From Bacteroidaceae bacterium (GTDB lineage: Bacteria > Bacteroidota > Bacteroidia > Bacteroidales > Bacteroidaceae), in the NCBI GenBank assembly GCA_017468985.1, contig JAFUHF010000020.1:1-64000 (forward strand): a stretch of DNA of 64,000 bases, in the 5' to 3' direction. Position 1 is the stretch's first letter. Every line of letters starts with the position of its first letter. Below the pieces are notes generated by a model, which was not told where the DNA came from, did not search any database, and saw only the letters and a list, made by a program, of their open reading frames with translations. The translations under genes and the position numbers were made by a program. Shown here one piece after another: positions 34,497 through 44,071 of this stretch.

Positions 34497-34527
34497 CAAG
34501 CATTAACACATTAACATCAAAAGCAAG

Positions 34528-37500
34528 ATGATCAGAGCAATAAGCAAATGGTCGGTTTTGGCCTCACTGATGCTGAGTGCCGCCGTGACCCTCCACGGGC
34601 AGAACAAGGTAAACGAAGTGCCGGACTACAAGTATGGTGCCAATCCGGACTACCAGCTCATGAACTGGAAAAAGAGCAGTCACTCCCTCCGCTCACTCCA
34701 GAAAACAGAAAGCCAGAGACCCGACCATTGGAACAATGCCACGCTGAAATACTTCCCACCCATCTTTAATCAGGACGGACCCTCCTGCATGGGATCATCG
34801 TATGTAGGTTACATCTTCACGTACGAAACGAACGCTCTACGGGATGCCGACGGAGCCGATGAAGAGAATCAGTATGCTGTATTCTTCAACTGGCTTTTCA
34901 CCAACTTCAATTCGAGTAAAGAAAAGATGCTCATCAACGTGGGCAACCCCAACGCGGTGACCTACTCGGGACGCACTTACTCCTCCAAGTTCGGTTTTCA
35001 GGACTGGAACAACAATGAATTTGGCTGGATGCAGGGTTACGACCGATGGTACAGCGCCATGCATAACCGCGCGGCCAAGACGGGAAGCTTTCCGATGAGC
35101 GTTGCAACCGAAGAAGGACGTGAGGCCGTTAAACAGTGGCTCTGGAATCACAGCGGCGACGAAGATTTCAGTGGCGGAGGCACGTGCTACGTTGTTGTGG
35201 CCTCTGACATGAAGAAAGGATACGTGCCCAGCACTCCCACGAACCGTGAAGCCGGCGCCGTAGGCAAGACCTACGTTATTTCATGGGGTGCATCCATGGA
35301 CCATGCCCTCACCCTCGTGGGCTACGATGACAGACTGGAGTTCGACCTTGACGGCAACGGCGTTTATGGCGAAAAGGACAAAGACGAAGTAGGCGCCTGG
35401 ATTCTCGTCAACTCGTGGGGCTCCGGCTGGGACAACGGCGGCTGGATCTACTGCCCATATAAATATGGAGGAGTGACCAACAAAGGCGACAAAGACCCCT
35501 GGAAACCTGACGTGATCTTTGCACGGAAGAACTACCGTCCGCTGCGCACTCTGAAGATCACCATGGATTATGATAACCGGCGCGACATCAGTCTCGCAGC
35601 AGGCATTGCAGCCGACACAGCTGCCATGAAACCTGACGCAATAGTCAAGTTCGACCATTTCAAGAACGCAGGATCGAAGGACGCCAATGCTGCGGCCGTT
35701 CCCATGCTGGGACGATGGGTGGACGGCATGCATTATGAGCCAATGGAGTTCGGATATGACCTGACAGACCTTAGTTCGGCGTTTGACCGCACCAAACCTT
35801 TGAAGTACTTCTTTATTGTATACACACAAAGCGGTTCAAAAAGCTCCGGCCACATCGTGAACTGCTCGCTCATGGACTACGAAGGCCAGAGCAAGGGCGT
35901 GGAGCTGCCTTTCAAGGTAGAAAATCTTGAAATCCCAGGCGGCGGCCAGACCACCATGATCTCTGTCATCGTAGGCGGAGAGCAAATCTATCCGCCTATG
36001 AACCTCACGCTCACCGGCAACGTGCTGAACTGGCAGGCACCGCTGCCCTCATCGCTCACCCTGAAGGGCTACAGCATTTTAGCCGACGGAAGTGAGTTCA
36101 AACAAGTACCGGCCGACGTGCTGACCTTCAATGTTCCGGCCGGCGAAGAGGCCCACTACTCCGTGAAAGCCATTTATGGCGATGACGACAACACCATCCT
36201 CTCCTCTGAGAGCAACTCAGTGGCCGCCTACCAGCAGAGCGAGGAAGGTGACAATCAGGTAATGAATCTCAACTGGGCCAGCTTCAATGTTTCGAACGTG
36301 TTTACCCAGCCCTTAAGCAAGGCCACCATAGAATTCTGGATCAAGCCCAACAGCCTTACCAACTACAACCAGCAGATAGGGCCGGGATGGGGCACCTTCC
36401 TGATGCACGCCACAAGTTCGGGCGGCTATGCCTTCGGATGGAACACGAGCACCGGAAACAGAACCGACGGAAGCTCCGTCATGCTCAAGCGCAACTCTTG
36501 GCAGCATGTGGCACTGACCGTCAACAACAACACCATGACCCTCTACATCAACGGGTCGCGACGACAGCAACTCACTTCAACAGAATACAGCGGCCTGCCA
36601 GCTATGGAGAGCTTCATCTTTGGAAGCAACAACAACCCGATGGACTGCGAGATAGACGAACTAAGGATCTGGAGCGAGGCGAGGAGTGCATTCGACATCT
36701 ATAAGAACATGCGACTCGAATTGGCACAACCATCGGCCTATCCTTCACTGCTCGCATACTATAAGATGAATACCTTGACCATCGATGGTCGAACCCTGAT
36801 CAAGGATTATGCTCGCGGACACCATGCCACACTGCTCGAATACAACAAGGCCGAATGGAAGGCCGAGGCTTCATTCCTCCGCCCCAACGTGGAACCGGCT
36901 GCAGACTTCCTCCTGGGTTCCAACAGCTATTATGCCGGTGAAGCCATAGAGCCCACACTGCGCAGCTTGGTCAATACCAAGGAATGGGCATGGAACGCCC
37001 CTGCAGCAGGCATTGAAAACCTCAACGTACTGAAGCCCACCTTCGTTTTCAGCGAGGCAGGCGACTACCCCAACACGCTCAAGGTTACCGACGTGCAGGG
37101 ACAGACCGCAGAACACACCGAGACCGTTCACATTGAGGCCGTAGAGGCTCCGCAGGTGGACTTCAGCATTACTGCTGAAAACATTCCGGCCGGCGACCAC
37201 TTCAGCTTCATCAATACGTCGAAGGCAACAGCCGCCACCTACGTATGGAGCATGCCCGGAGCCGAGGTAGAGACCGTTCACGGCACAAACGCCGGAGCCA
37301 CTTATACCCAGACGGGCGAGCATAAGGTGACCCTCACAGCCACTAATGCTGCCGGAAGCAAATCAGTGACCAAGACCGTTACCGTAAGCAATTCCGCCCC
37401 CAGCGTAGACTTCTACGTGCATCCCTATGCCGTGGTAAAGGGTGACAAGGTCTATCTCAACGACCGTTCGCGCTACCAGCCCACCGAATGGTTCTGGCAG

Positions 37501-39099
37501 ATCACAAATGGAAAGAAAAATGTAGGCATCCGCACCCAGAATAGCTCTTACACCCCCACTCAGCCGGGCTACTACAACGTGCAGCTCACGGCCACGAACG
37601 CGGAAGGCAAGGGCACAGCATCGCAGACACGCTGTTTTGTGGTGGCAAACGCCGACTCAAAGAACGGCCTCAACTTTGGAGGCGACGGATACCTGCTCAA
37701 ATTCGACGATCCCTTCACTTCGAGCGTGAGACAGTTTACCATCGACTGGTGGATGAATCCCACGCAGCTTGAAGGAGCCTTCTCACTGTCCGACAACGGA
37801 GGAAACTACTCCCTGACCACCGACGAAAACGGCAACATAACCCTGACCTGCGGCCAGCGGAGCAACTCCAGCACGGACGGCTTCGTCATTGCCAACAGCT
37901 GGCACCACTATGCCCTCACCTACAACAATGGACGCACGGCATTCTACAGAGACGGTGAGCTCTTCAATGCTCCGACGATGAGCATGGGCCTGGCCACTTA
38001 CGACTTCAGTTCCGGCATCACCATAGGCTCCGCCACCAAGGGCATGCACGCCAGCATTGACGAATTGCGCATCTGGCAGGCACAGCTCAGTGCTACCTTG
38101 GTGAAGAGTTACTGCAACCAACCCATCGACAACGTGGAAGAAGCCGAGAATTCCCACAAACTACGCCTGTACTACAACTTCAACCAGACCGGAGGCCAGC
38201 CGCAAGACCTGACCAGCGGAAAACACCACGGCGTACGCTCCGGATTTGGCCCTGACGGCGATGCCTGGGGCCGCTCCATAGGCGTATTCACCCTAAACTT
38301 TGAAAATGCAGACGCCGAGACCGACGTTTCAGCCCGTTACCTCACGAATTATCGCCGCCCGTTCCGCAACACAGGCAAGACCGTGCATCCTAAGTACCCC
38401 ACGCGCTTCCTTGAACTGGAAACCGGCACGGCTAACTCGGCGTGGGTGCTGAAAAACGAGGTGCGCGACGGTGACGTGGTGACGGGAGCCCATGTGGACA
38501 CCCAGAAGAACTACGACCTGGTGGTAGAAACGCAGTGGACCGACTTTGCCTCGCAAATCAGTAACCACATACTCTACCAAACACCCACGCTCCCCACCGG
38601 TATGTATCGCTTTACGGCCGTAGCCGACCCGAACAACGGTGGCTTCAATGCCGGAACGAGCAAAATAGTGGCCACCGACGGTGACACCCTCTGCAACATC
38701 GTCAACATAGAGCAGGCCATTGCTCAGGCACCGCTCAGTGACGGCAGCATAGAGTTCGTGGTCAACAAGGAGGGTCCCGTAAGCCTCGGCATCATCTATG
38801 TCATGTCGGGCTACCAGTCGGCACCCATCAGAGAGTTCAAGCTGGAACGAATGGCAATGGAAATTGTGGAAGGCAATGGTGAAACCAGCGTGAAAGACGC
38901 CGTGAGAAGCGGCAAGCAGAAGGCCATCAGCACCGAACGAGGCGGCCTGCGCGTGGTGAGCGACCAGCCCATCGAAGTAAAGGTTTACGATGCTGCCGGC
39001 CAATGCTTGTGGAACGAGCTCATGAGTGGCAGTAAGCACATTCCACTGCCTAAGGGCATCTACATCGTGAACGGCGAAAAGATTTCCGTATCGAAATAA
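34528..39099 (+). CDS. Large secreted papain-like (C1) protease with LamG and PKD domains
   Basis: 1523 residues. After a signal peptide (to about LHGQ) comes a C1 papain-like domain (about 70-330). The likely catalytic Cys is C87 in FNQDGPSCMGSS, His H259 in MDHALTLVGYDD and Asn N295 in LVNSWGSGWDNGGW. The Cys context differs from the usual QGxCGSCW. A DLDGNGVYGEKDKDE loop near 273-287 may bind calcium. A LamG/concanavalin-like domain follows (about 575-740), two PKD-type domains (about 870-1055), and a second LamG domain (about 1060-1200). The last ~75 residues form a sorting-type C-terminal domain (KVYDAAGQ...LPKGIYIVNGEKI). Probably a surface or secreted protease with adhesive modules. 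Single gene with its own promoter and terminator. Confidence 0.85.
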   Translation: MIRAISKWSVLASLMLSAAVTLHGQNKVNEVPDYKYGANPDYQLMNWKKSSHSLRSLQKTESQRPDHWNNATLKYFPPIFNQDGPSCMGSSYVGYIFTYETNALRDADGADEENQYAVFFNWLFTNFNSSKEKMLINVGNPNAVTYSGRTYSSKFGFQDWNNNEFGWMQGYDRWYSAMHNRAAKTGSFPMSVATEEGREAVKQWLWNHSGDEDFSGGGTCYVVVASDMKKGYVPSTPTNREAGAVGKTYVISWGASMDHALTLVGYDDRLEFDLDGNGVYGEKDKDEVGAWILVNSWGSGWDNGGWIYCPYKYGGVTNKGDKDPWKPDVIFARKNYRPLRTLKITMDYDNRRDISLAAGIAADTAAMKPDAIVKFDHFKNAGSKDANAAAVPMLGRWVDGMHYEPMEFGYDLTDLSSAFDRTKPLKYFFIVYTQSGSKSSGHIVNCSLMDYEGQSKGVELPFKVENLEIPGGGQTTMISVIVGGEQIYPPMNLTLTGNVLNWQAPLPSSLTLKGYSILADGSEFKQVPADVLTFNVPAGEEAHYSVKAIYGDDDNTILSSESNSVAAYQQSEEGDNQVMNLNWASFNVSNVFTQPLSKATIEFWIKPNSLTNYNQQIGPGWGTFLMHATSSGGYAFGWNTSTGNRTDGSSVMLKRNSWQHVALTVNNNTMTLYINGSRRQQLTSTEYSGLPAMESFIFGSNNNPMDCEIDELRIWSEARSAFDIYKNMRLELAQPSAYPSLLAYYKMNTLTIDGRTLIKDYARGHHATLLEYNKAEWKAEASFLRPNVEPAADFLLGSNSYYAGEAIEPTLRSLVNTKEWAWNAPAAGIENLNVLKPTFVFSEAGDYPNTLKVTDVQGQTAEHTETVHIEAVEAPQVDFSITAENIPAGDHFSFINTSKATAATYVWSMPGAEVETVHGTNAGATYTQTGEHKVTLTATNAAGSKSVTKTVTVSNSAPSVDFYVHPYAVVKGDKVYLNDRSRYQPTEWFWQITNGKKNVGIRTQNSSYTPTQPGYYNVQLTATNAEGKGTASQTRCFVVANADSKNGLNFGGDGYLLKFDDPFTSSVRQFTIDWWMNPTQLEGAFSLSDNGGNYSLTTDENGNITLTCGQRSNSSTDGFVIANSWHHYALTYNNGRTAFYRDGELFNAPTMSMGLATYDFSSGITIGSATKGMHASIDELRIWQAQLSATLVKSYCNQPIDNVEEAENSHKLRLYYNFNQTGGQPQDLTSGKHHGVRSGFGPDGDAWGRSIGVFTLNFENADAETDVSARYLTNYRRPFRNTGKTVHPKYPTRFLELETGTANSAWVLKNEVRDGDVVTGAHVDTQKNYDLVVETQWTDFASQISNHILYQTPTLPTGMYRFTAVADPNNGGFNAGTSKIVATDGDTLCNIVNIEQAIAQAPLSDGSIEFVVNKEGPVSLGIIYVMSGYQSAPIREFKLERMAMEIVEGNGETSVKDAVRSGKQKAISTERGGLRVVSDQPIEVKVYDAAGQCLWNELMSGSKHIPLPKGIYIVNGEKISVSK

Positions 39100-39111
39100 G
39101 GCCCCAGAGAG

Positions 39112-39148
39112 AAAACGGCTGTCTATCGGGAGGTGGACAGCCGTTTTT
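39112..39148 (+). terminator. Terminator of the papain-like protein gene
   Basis: AAAACGGCTGTC at 39112-39123 pairs with GACAGCCGTTTT from 39136, and the T-run continues to 39148. The loop is 12 nt. It sits just 12 nt after the stop and may also serve the converging minus-strand gene. Confidence 0.85.
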
Positions 39149-39154
39149 CGTATC

Positions 39155-39595
39155 CTAAAGTACAGAACCGAGCCCTGCATAGTAGGCCTTGCGCCGGCCA
39201 TTGGGCCAACGATAGGTCTTCCACTGGGAATGGGCGTAGGAGAAATCATGTTGATGAAGATAGGCTTCCAGTTCGAAGGGATGGGTGCGGTAAGCCATGC
39301 GCGAACGGCCCGTCACCATGAACAATTTGAGCCAATACCATATATATAAGGTATAGAAGGCTGCCCAGGAGCCCAGCGCACGGGCTTGCAGCAGATGTAT
39401 GCGCTCGTGATTGAGAAACACTTGGCCCGACGGCGTTTTCAGGTAAGCCTGCATGGCCGGACGAGGTTCGCGCGTCCACACCGTGCCAAAAAGCGTGATG
39501 CCCAGATAGCCGCGCGGCGGCAGCAGACGGTGGCCGCAGCTCAGACGTATGCCATTCAGGCGCACAATGCCTCTCAAAGACGAAGACTTACGCAC
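39155..39595 (-). CDS. Small protein with HERIH metallopeptidase-like motif, function unknown
   Basis: 146 residues, no signal peptide. The motif FLNHERIHLLQARALG has the spacing of a zinc HExxH site (HERIH). A hydrophobic segment follows at about 77-95 (WAAFYTLYIWYWLKLFMV), then PFELEAYLHQ, whose Glu could be a third ligand. The layout is that of a short membrane-bound metallopeptidase-like family seen in Bacteroidota, with no known role. Its start overlaps the end of the upstream BASS-type transporter gene by 8 bases, so translation is coupled. Confidence 0.65.
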   Translation of the reverse strand: MRKSSSLRGIVRLNGIRLSCGHRLLPPRGYLGITLFGTVWTREPRPAMQAYLKTPSGQVFLNHERIHLLQARALGSWAAFYTLYIWYWLKLFMVTGRSRMAYRTHPFELEAYLHQHDFSYAHSQWKTYRWPNGRRKAYYAGLGSVL

Positions 39596-40544
39596 GGCGC
39601 TCTCCTTTCAGCCGATATTTCCAGAGCTGCCAGCTGTTGACAATGTTTTGCCACAGAATATAACAGCCGGGGCCCACCGTAGAGAGAGGATTCAGATAGG
39701 CAGAAGCGATCCAGATGGCAAAGGCGGTGTTTTTCTGGCCCAGGCCCTGTCCGCACTCCACCTGCACCCCCATGCTGCGCCCCAAGGCACGGCCCAATGC
39801 AAACTGAACGAGGCAGCAAAGCAGGGCACTGAGAGCAATCAGGAGCAGGACGGGCCCCGTGGTCTGTGCGTGAAGGATGTGCTTAAGGGTGGTTCCCGTT
39901 ACTATGGCCAGGCAGCAGGCCCACAGATAGAAGGACAAGTCGTCCATGGAGAGGAGCCAGGCATGAAGCCTGTGGCACCAGTGTTTTACGAAGTAGGCAA
40001 GCAACATGGGGCCGATGAGCACCATTACCACGCGCTGCAGAATGGAGAAAAAGGCCGCGCCGAAGCTGATGTGAGTAGACAGATCGACCAAAGGCAAGGC
40101 GGACGGAATGATGAAGGCGGTAAGAAGATTGGACAGACAGGAGTACGTGGTCATGGCTTCCAGTTGTCCCCCCAACTTTGACGCAACCACGGGAGCTGCG
40201 GCGGCGCAGGGGCAGATCACACACATGAGCACCGCTTCCATCACCACGAGGCGCTCCGCCTCAGGATGGAGCCAGAGCATAGGAACGAGCAGCAAGGCCA
40301 TGAGCACTAACTGCAAGAGAAACAGCACGACGTGCCACCGCAACAGACGCATTTTATGGAAATCGGCCTTGCAGAAGTTCGTGAACAGCACCATGAACAT
40401 CACCACCGGAAGCAGTTTTTGCAAAAAACCATCGAAGAACGAGGCAGCCGCATCGAGCTGCGGCACGGAAGCAAAAAGCAAATAGAGCACCGTGCCCGTG
40501 AGCATGGAAAAAGGAAGGGTCCAGTTCTTCAGAAACTTCAACAT
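39588..40544 (-). CDS. Bile acid:sodium symporter (BASS) family transporter
   Basis: 318 residues with nine or ten membrane segments. ICPCAAAAPVVASKLGGQ and GLGQKNTAFAIWIASAYLNP resemble the two crossover motifs of BASS proteins. Family members carry bile salts, pyruvate, pantothenate or other organic anions with sodium. Nothing nearby fixes the substrate. It forms a two-gene unit with the HERIH protein. Confidence 0.75.
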   Translation of the reverse strand: MLKFLKNWTLPFSMLTGTVLYLLFASVPQLDAAASFFDGFLQKLLPVVMFMVLFTNFCKADFHKMRLLRWHVVLFLLQLVLMALLLVPMLWLHPEAERLVVMEAVLMCVICPCAAAAPVVASKLGGQLEAMTTYSCLSNLLTAFIIPSALPLVDLSTHISFGAAFFSILQRVVMVLIGPMLLAYFVKHWCHRLHAWLLSMDDLSFYLWACCLAIVTGTTLKHILHAQTTGPVLLLIALSALLCCLVQFALGRALGRSMGVQVECGQGLGQKNTAFAIWIASAYLNPLSTVGPGCYILWQNIVNSWQLWKYRLKGERRA

Positions 40545-40569
40545 AAGCCTGCGAAGGATTTTGCACCTG

Positions 40570-40577
40570 CAAATTTA
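40570..40577 (-). promoter_or_regulatory. -7 promoter box (TAAATTTG) for the BASS gene
   Basis: On the minus strand TAAATTTG matches TAnnTTTG and lies 25 nt before ATG 40544. The rest of the 292-base divergent gap (40545-40836) holds the pyrE promoter and no gene. Confidence 0.55.
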
Positions 40578-40800
40578 GTGCATTCCGAAGGTAAAAGCAC
40601 AGCCCACCGAGCCGATAAACACCCCAAGTCGAAAAAACCACCTCTCGTTCATCGCTATTCCGCAACCCGAGTTGGCAATGCATTCCCTTGACCTCATTAC
40701 TGAAGGCTGCAGGCCATCCATTGGCCCCATGCTCCACCACCCCAGCATGCAAAAAGCGGAAAACTAAGGCCTCCACTACCCCTCTATCCACCAAAAATCG

Positions 40801-40808
40801 TAACTTTG
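40801..40808 (+). promoter_or_regulatory. -7 promoter box (TAACTTTG) for pyrE
   Basis: TAACTTTG ends 28 nt before ATG 40837. It would drive pyrE, the SRPBCC gene, argH and possibly the lipoprotein gene after it. Confidence 0.65.
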
Positions 40809-40836
40809 CATCAAGTACATCAAAATTACATTCATC

Positions 40837-41469
40837 ATGAACCAAGTTGAAACCCTGATTGCCGAAAAACTGCTGGAGATTAACGCCATTAAGGTGCAGC
40901 CCGAGAAACCCTTCACGTGGGCATCGGGCTGGAAATCCCCGTTCTACTGCGACAACCGCAAGACGCTTTCCTATCCCTCCATTCGCAGCCTGATCAAGAT
41001 AGAATATAGCCGCATCATAGCTGAGAACTTCCCTTCTGCCACGCTCATAGCCGGTGTGGCCACGGGAGCCATCGCTCAAGGAGCGCTGGTGGCCGACGAG
41101 CTGGGCTTGCCCTTCGTTTACGTAAGGTCGAAACCCAAGGACCACGGCATGGAGAACCTCATTGAGGGCCAGATTCCCGAAGGAAGCCGGGCCGTCGTGG
41201 TGGAAGACCTCGTTTCAACCGGCGGCAGCAGCCTGAAAGCCGTAGAAGCACTGCGGAAAGCAGGCGTAGAAGTGTTGGGCATGGTGGCCGCCTATACTTA
41301 TGGTTTCCCCACAGCCACGGACGCCTTCCAGGAGGCTCAGGTGAAGCTCGTCACACTCACGAACTACCAGGCCGTGATAGAGCGTGCCCTCAAATCAGGC
41401 TACATCAACGATGCCCATCTGCCCATGCTGGCCGAATGGCGCAAAGATCCCGCACATTGGAACCAATAA
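40837..41469 (+). CDS. pyrE: Orotate phosphoribosyltransferase PyrE
   Basis: 210 residues. The PRPP-binding motif VVVEDLVSTGGSSLKAVE is at about 126-143. FTWASGWKSPFYCDNRKTLS near the N-terminus and YVRSKPKDHG are typical of the short-loop OPRT type. It converts orotate and PRPP to OMP in pyrimidine synthesis. First gene of a run with the SRPBCC protein (10 nt) and argH. Confidence 0.97.
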   Translation: MNQVETLIAEKLLEINAIKVQPEKPFTWASGWKSPFYCDNRKTLSYPSIRSLIKIEYSRIIAENFPSATLIAGVATGAIAQGALVADELGLPFVYVRSKPKDHGMENLIEGQIPEGSRAVVVEDLVSTGGSSLKAVEALRKAGVEVLGMVAAYTYGFPTATDAFQEAQVKLVTLTNYQAVIERALKSGYINDAHLPMLAEWRKDPAHWNQ

Positions 41470-41479
41470 TCAAACCATC

Positions 41480-41977
41480 ATGAGTCAGACAGACTTTGTA
41501 AGCAGCATAAAAACCATACCCTACCCTCAACAGAGGGTATACGACAAGTTATCCGACCTGAACAACCTTCAGGCACTCAAAGACAAGCTCAGCGAACCCA
41601 ACGTGGAGGAACGCTTGCAGCAAATGGCCGCAGAAGGAGGCGAAAGTAAGCTGGTGAACGCCTTTGGCAACCTGCGCGAAAGACTGGAACAACTGGAGTT
41701 TGACCGCGACACGGTGACCGTGGGCGGTTCTCCACTGGGCAACGTGAGCCTGCGCATCACAGAACGCGAAGAGCCCAAGACCATCAAGCTCACCGGAGAG
41801 GGTACACCCGTGGCCACCACCATGTGGGTGCAACTGCTGCCCTCGGGAAACGATGCCTGCAAGATGCGCATCACGCTCAGGGCCGATCTGAACATGTTCA
41901 TACGCGGCATGGTGAGCAAACCGCTGCAAGAAGGCGTGGAAAAGATGGCCACCATGCTGGCCTCCATATCTTATTAA
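41480..41977 (+). CDS. SRPBCC-fold (START-like) protein, function unknown
   Basis: 165 residues from ATG 41480; the open frame back to 41384 lies in pyrE. The start FVSSIKTIPYPQQRVYDKLSD and LNNLQALKDKL fit the helix-grip fold. The C-terminal half (ITEREEPKTIKLTGEG and the final helix KPLQEGVEKMATMLA) completes it. Such proteins bind hydrophobic ligands; no catalytic residues are evident. It lies 10 nt after pyrE and 24 nt before argH, a gene order common in Bacteroidota, so it is probably housekeeping. Confidence 0.8.
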   Translation: MSQTDFVSSIKTIPYPQQRVYDKLSDLNNLQALKDKLSEPNVEERLQQMAAEGGESKLVNAFGNLRERLEQLEFDRDTVTVGGSPLGNVSLRITEREEPKTIKLTGEGTPVATTMWVQLLPSGNDACKMRITLRADLNMFIRGMVSKPLQEGVEKMATMLASISY

Positions 41978-42001
41978 TATATTCTACCCCCTTTCATCAT
42001 C

Positions 42002-43357
42002 ATGGCCAACAAACTTTGGGAGAAAAGCGTAGAGGTCAACGCAGAAATTGACCGTTTTACCGTTGGACGAGACAGAGAGATGGATCTTCTGCTGGCTCCA
42101 TACGACGTGCTGGGCTCGATGGCCCACATTACGATGCTGGAAAGCATCGGCTTGCTGCGGTCGGACGAACTGAGGCCCCTGTTAGCGGAACTCGCCCATA
42201 TCTACAGCGAAATAAAGCACGGAAACTTCAGGATAGAGGATGACGTAGAAGATGTACACTCACAGGTGGAGCTGATGCTCACCCGTTCGTTGGGCGACGT
42301 GGGCAAGAAAATACACAGCGGACGTTCGCGCAACGATCAGGTGCTCGTAGACCTGAAGCTCTACATTCGCGACCAGCTCCGCATCATCGTGGAAAAGGCA
42401 AACGACCTGTTTGAGGTGCTTCAGCAGCAGAGTGAACGCTACGCCAAGGCGCTGCTGCCCGGATATACCCACCTGCAAGTGGCAATGCCCAGCAGTTTCG
42501 GCCTTTGGTTTGGTGCATATGCAGAGAGCATTACTGACGACATGCTTTTTCTGCTCGCAGCCTACAGAATGGCCAATCGGAATCCCCTTGGATCAGCCGC
42601 AGGATACGGATCGTCGTTCCCGTTACGCCGTCAACTCACCACAGAACTCTTGGGCTTTGACGGGCTGAACTACAACGTGGTTTATTCTCAAATGGGGAGG
42701 GGCAAAACAGAACGCAACGTGGGCTACGCCCTCTCATCGATAGCCGGCACACTGGCCAAAATGGCCTACGACGCCTGCTTGTACAACTCTCAGAACTTCG
42801 GCTTCGTGAAGTTGCCTCCCGAGTGTACCACCGGAAGCAGCATCATGCCTCACAAGAAGAACCCAGACGTGTTTGAGCTGATTCGCGCCAAGAGTAACAA
42901 GATTCAGGCCATGCCCCAGCAGATTCTGCTCTTGATGAACAATCTGCCCAGCGGCTACTTCCGCGACCTGCAGATCATAAAGGAAGTCTTCCTGCCTGCC
43001 TTCGCTGAACTGAACGATTGTCTGGACATGACAGCCTACATCGTGCGCCAGATGGAGGTAAATGAGCACATTCTGGACGACGACAGGTATAACCTGATGT
43101 TCAGCGTGGAAGAAGTAAACAAGCGCGTGCTCTCCGGCACACCGTTTCGCGATGCCTACAAGCAGGTTGGCCTGGAAATTGAGGCTGGGAACTTCCATCC
43201 CGACAAGAACATCCATCACAGCCACGAGGGAAGCATCGGCCATCTGTGTAACAAAGAAATCAAGGCCCACATGGACGACATCCTGCAACAGTTCCACTTT
43301 GAGCGCGCCCTGCAGGCCGAAGAACGCCTCTTGAGTTCCGCCGGTCAACCCCTTTAA
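42002..43357 (+). CDS. argH: Argininosuccinate lyase ArgH
   Basis: 451 residues. The fumarase/ASL signature GSSIMPHKKNPD lies at about 280-291, with HSGRSRNDQV near 100 and PGYTHLQVAMP near 155. It splits argininosuccinate into arginine and fumarate in the last step of arginine synthesis. The next gene starts 3 nt after its stop, so the two are probably translated from one mRNA. Confidence 0.97.
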   Translation: MANKLWEKSVEVNAEIDRFTVGRDREMDLLLAPYDVLGSMAHITMLESIGLLRSDELRPLLAELAHIYSEIKHGNFRIEDDVEDVHSQVELMLTRSLGDVGKKIHSGRSRNDQVLVDLKLYIRDQLRIIVEKANDLFEVLQQQSERYAKALLPGYTHLQVAMPSSFGLWFGAYAESITDDMLFLLAAYRMANRNPLGSAAGYGSSFPLRRQLTTELLGFDGLNYNVVYSQMGRGKTERNVGYALSSIAGTLAKMAYDACLYNSQNFGFVKLPPECTTGSSIMPHKKNPDVFELIRAKSNKIQAMPQQILLLMNNLPSGYFRDLQIIKEVFLPAFAELNDCLDMTAYIVRQMEVNEHILDDDRYNLMFSVEEVNKRVLSGTPFRDAYKQVGLEIEAGNFHPDKNIHHSHEGSIGHLCNKEIKAHMDDILQQFHFERALQAEERLLSSAGQPL

Positions 43358-43360
43358 ACA

Positions 43361-43927
43361 ATGAAGCGTCTCCTGCCCCTGATTCTGCTGAGTCTCATGA
43401 TGCTCGCGCCCACTGCATGTAGCCGCGATGACGTGGAAAATGTATACTCCAACTACCGAGCCTACTTCCGCTACGACAAGGTAATCACTGCCCATCCCCT
43501 CTACGTAGCCCTTACGGGCACGGGGGAGTATTGCAGCATCTTTGCCCAAGGTACCGAGCAGGGCACTACGCTCTACTTCCAGGGCGTTTACGAGCAAGCA
43601 AAGGATTTGCTCACCGCACCAGACTATTACCAGTCCGTGATCTGGATTGGTGGACTCATCGTAGGGCGGAGCAACGTGCCTGACATGACGGATGGCACTC
43701 TGCCGCTGTTGTGCTTCGACCGTGTGTGTCCCAATTGTTATAAGGACGACAACATCTCGAAACCTCTCACGCTTCAGGAGTTTGGACAAGCCTCGTGCAG
43801 CCGCTGCAAGCGCACCTACGACCTCAACAACCTGGGCATCATCGCAAGTGGGGAAAAGGGCATCAAGCTCATACGCTACCACATCACTTACAACGGCTCG
43901 AATACCGTTGTAGTAAGCAATCGCTGA
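43361..43927 (+). CDS. Lipoprotein with paired CxxC motifs, function unknown
   Basis: 188 residues. A lipoprotein signal peptide ends in LAPTACS. The rest has no catalytic motif I know. Two cysteine pairs near the C-terminus, CPNC (about 127) and CSRC (about 147), are spaced like a small zinc ribbon or Rieske-like site without its histidines. It starts 3 nt after argH and is followed by the tRNA promoter. The cysteines may hold metal or form disulfides in the periplasm. Confidence 0.7.
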   Translation: MKRLLPLILLSLMMLAPTACSRDDVENVYSNYRAYFRYDKVITAHPLYVALTGTGEYCSIFAQGTEQGTTLYFQGVYEQAKDLLTAPDYYQSVIWIGGLIVGRSNVPDMTDGTLPLLCFDRVCPNCYKDDNISKPLTLQEFGQASCSRCKRTYDLNNLGIIASGEKGIKLIRYHITYNGSNTVVVSNR

Positions 43928-43944
43928 AAAAACAAAGGCCAGAA

Positions 43945-43976
43945 TTTGCTTGGTCAACAGAATTATATTAATTTTG
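43945..43976 (+). promoter_or_regulatory. Promoter of the tRNA-Gly/tRNA-Leu pair
   Basis: A textbook Bacteroidota promoter: TTTG at 43945-43948, 20 bases, then TAATTTTG at 43969-43976. tRNA-Gly begins 12 nt further on. Confidence 0.85.
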
Positions 43977-43988
43977 CACTCACAAAAT

Positions 43989-44061
<73 letters not shown>

Positions 44062-44071
44062 CACCATGGAA

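Noticed and set aside
40590..40790. Possible third, decayed 42-bp array between the BASS gene and pyrE
   Set aside because: Short matches exist (CCGATAAACACCCCAA; GGCCAATGGA on the minus strand), but they are out of 42-bp phase and in mixed orientation.
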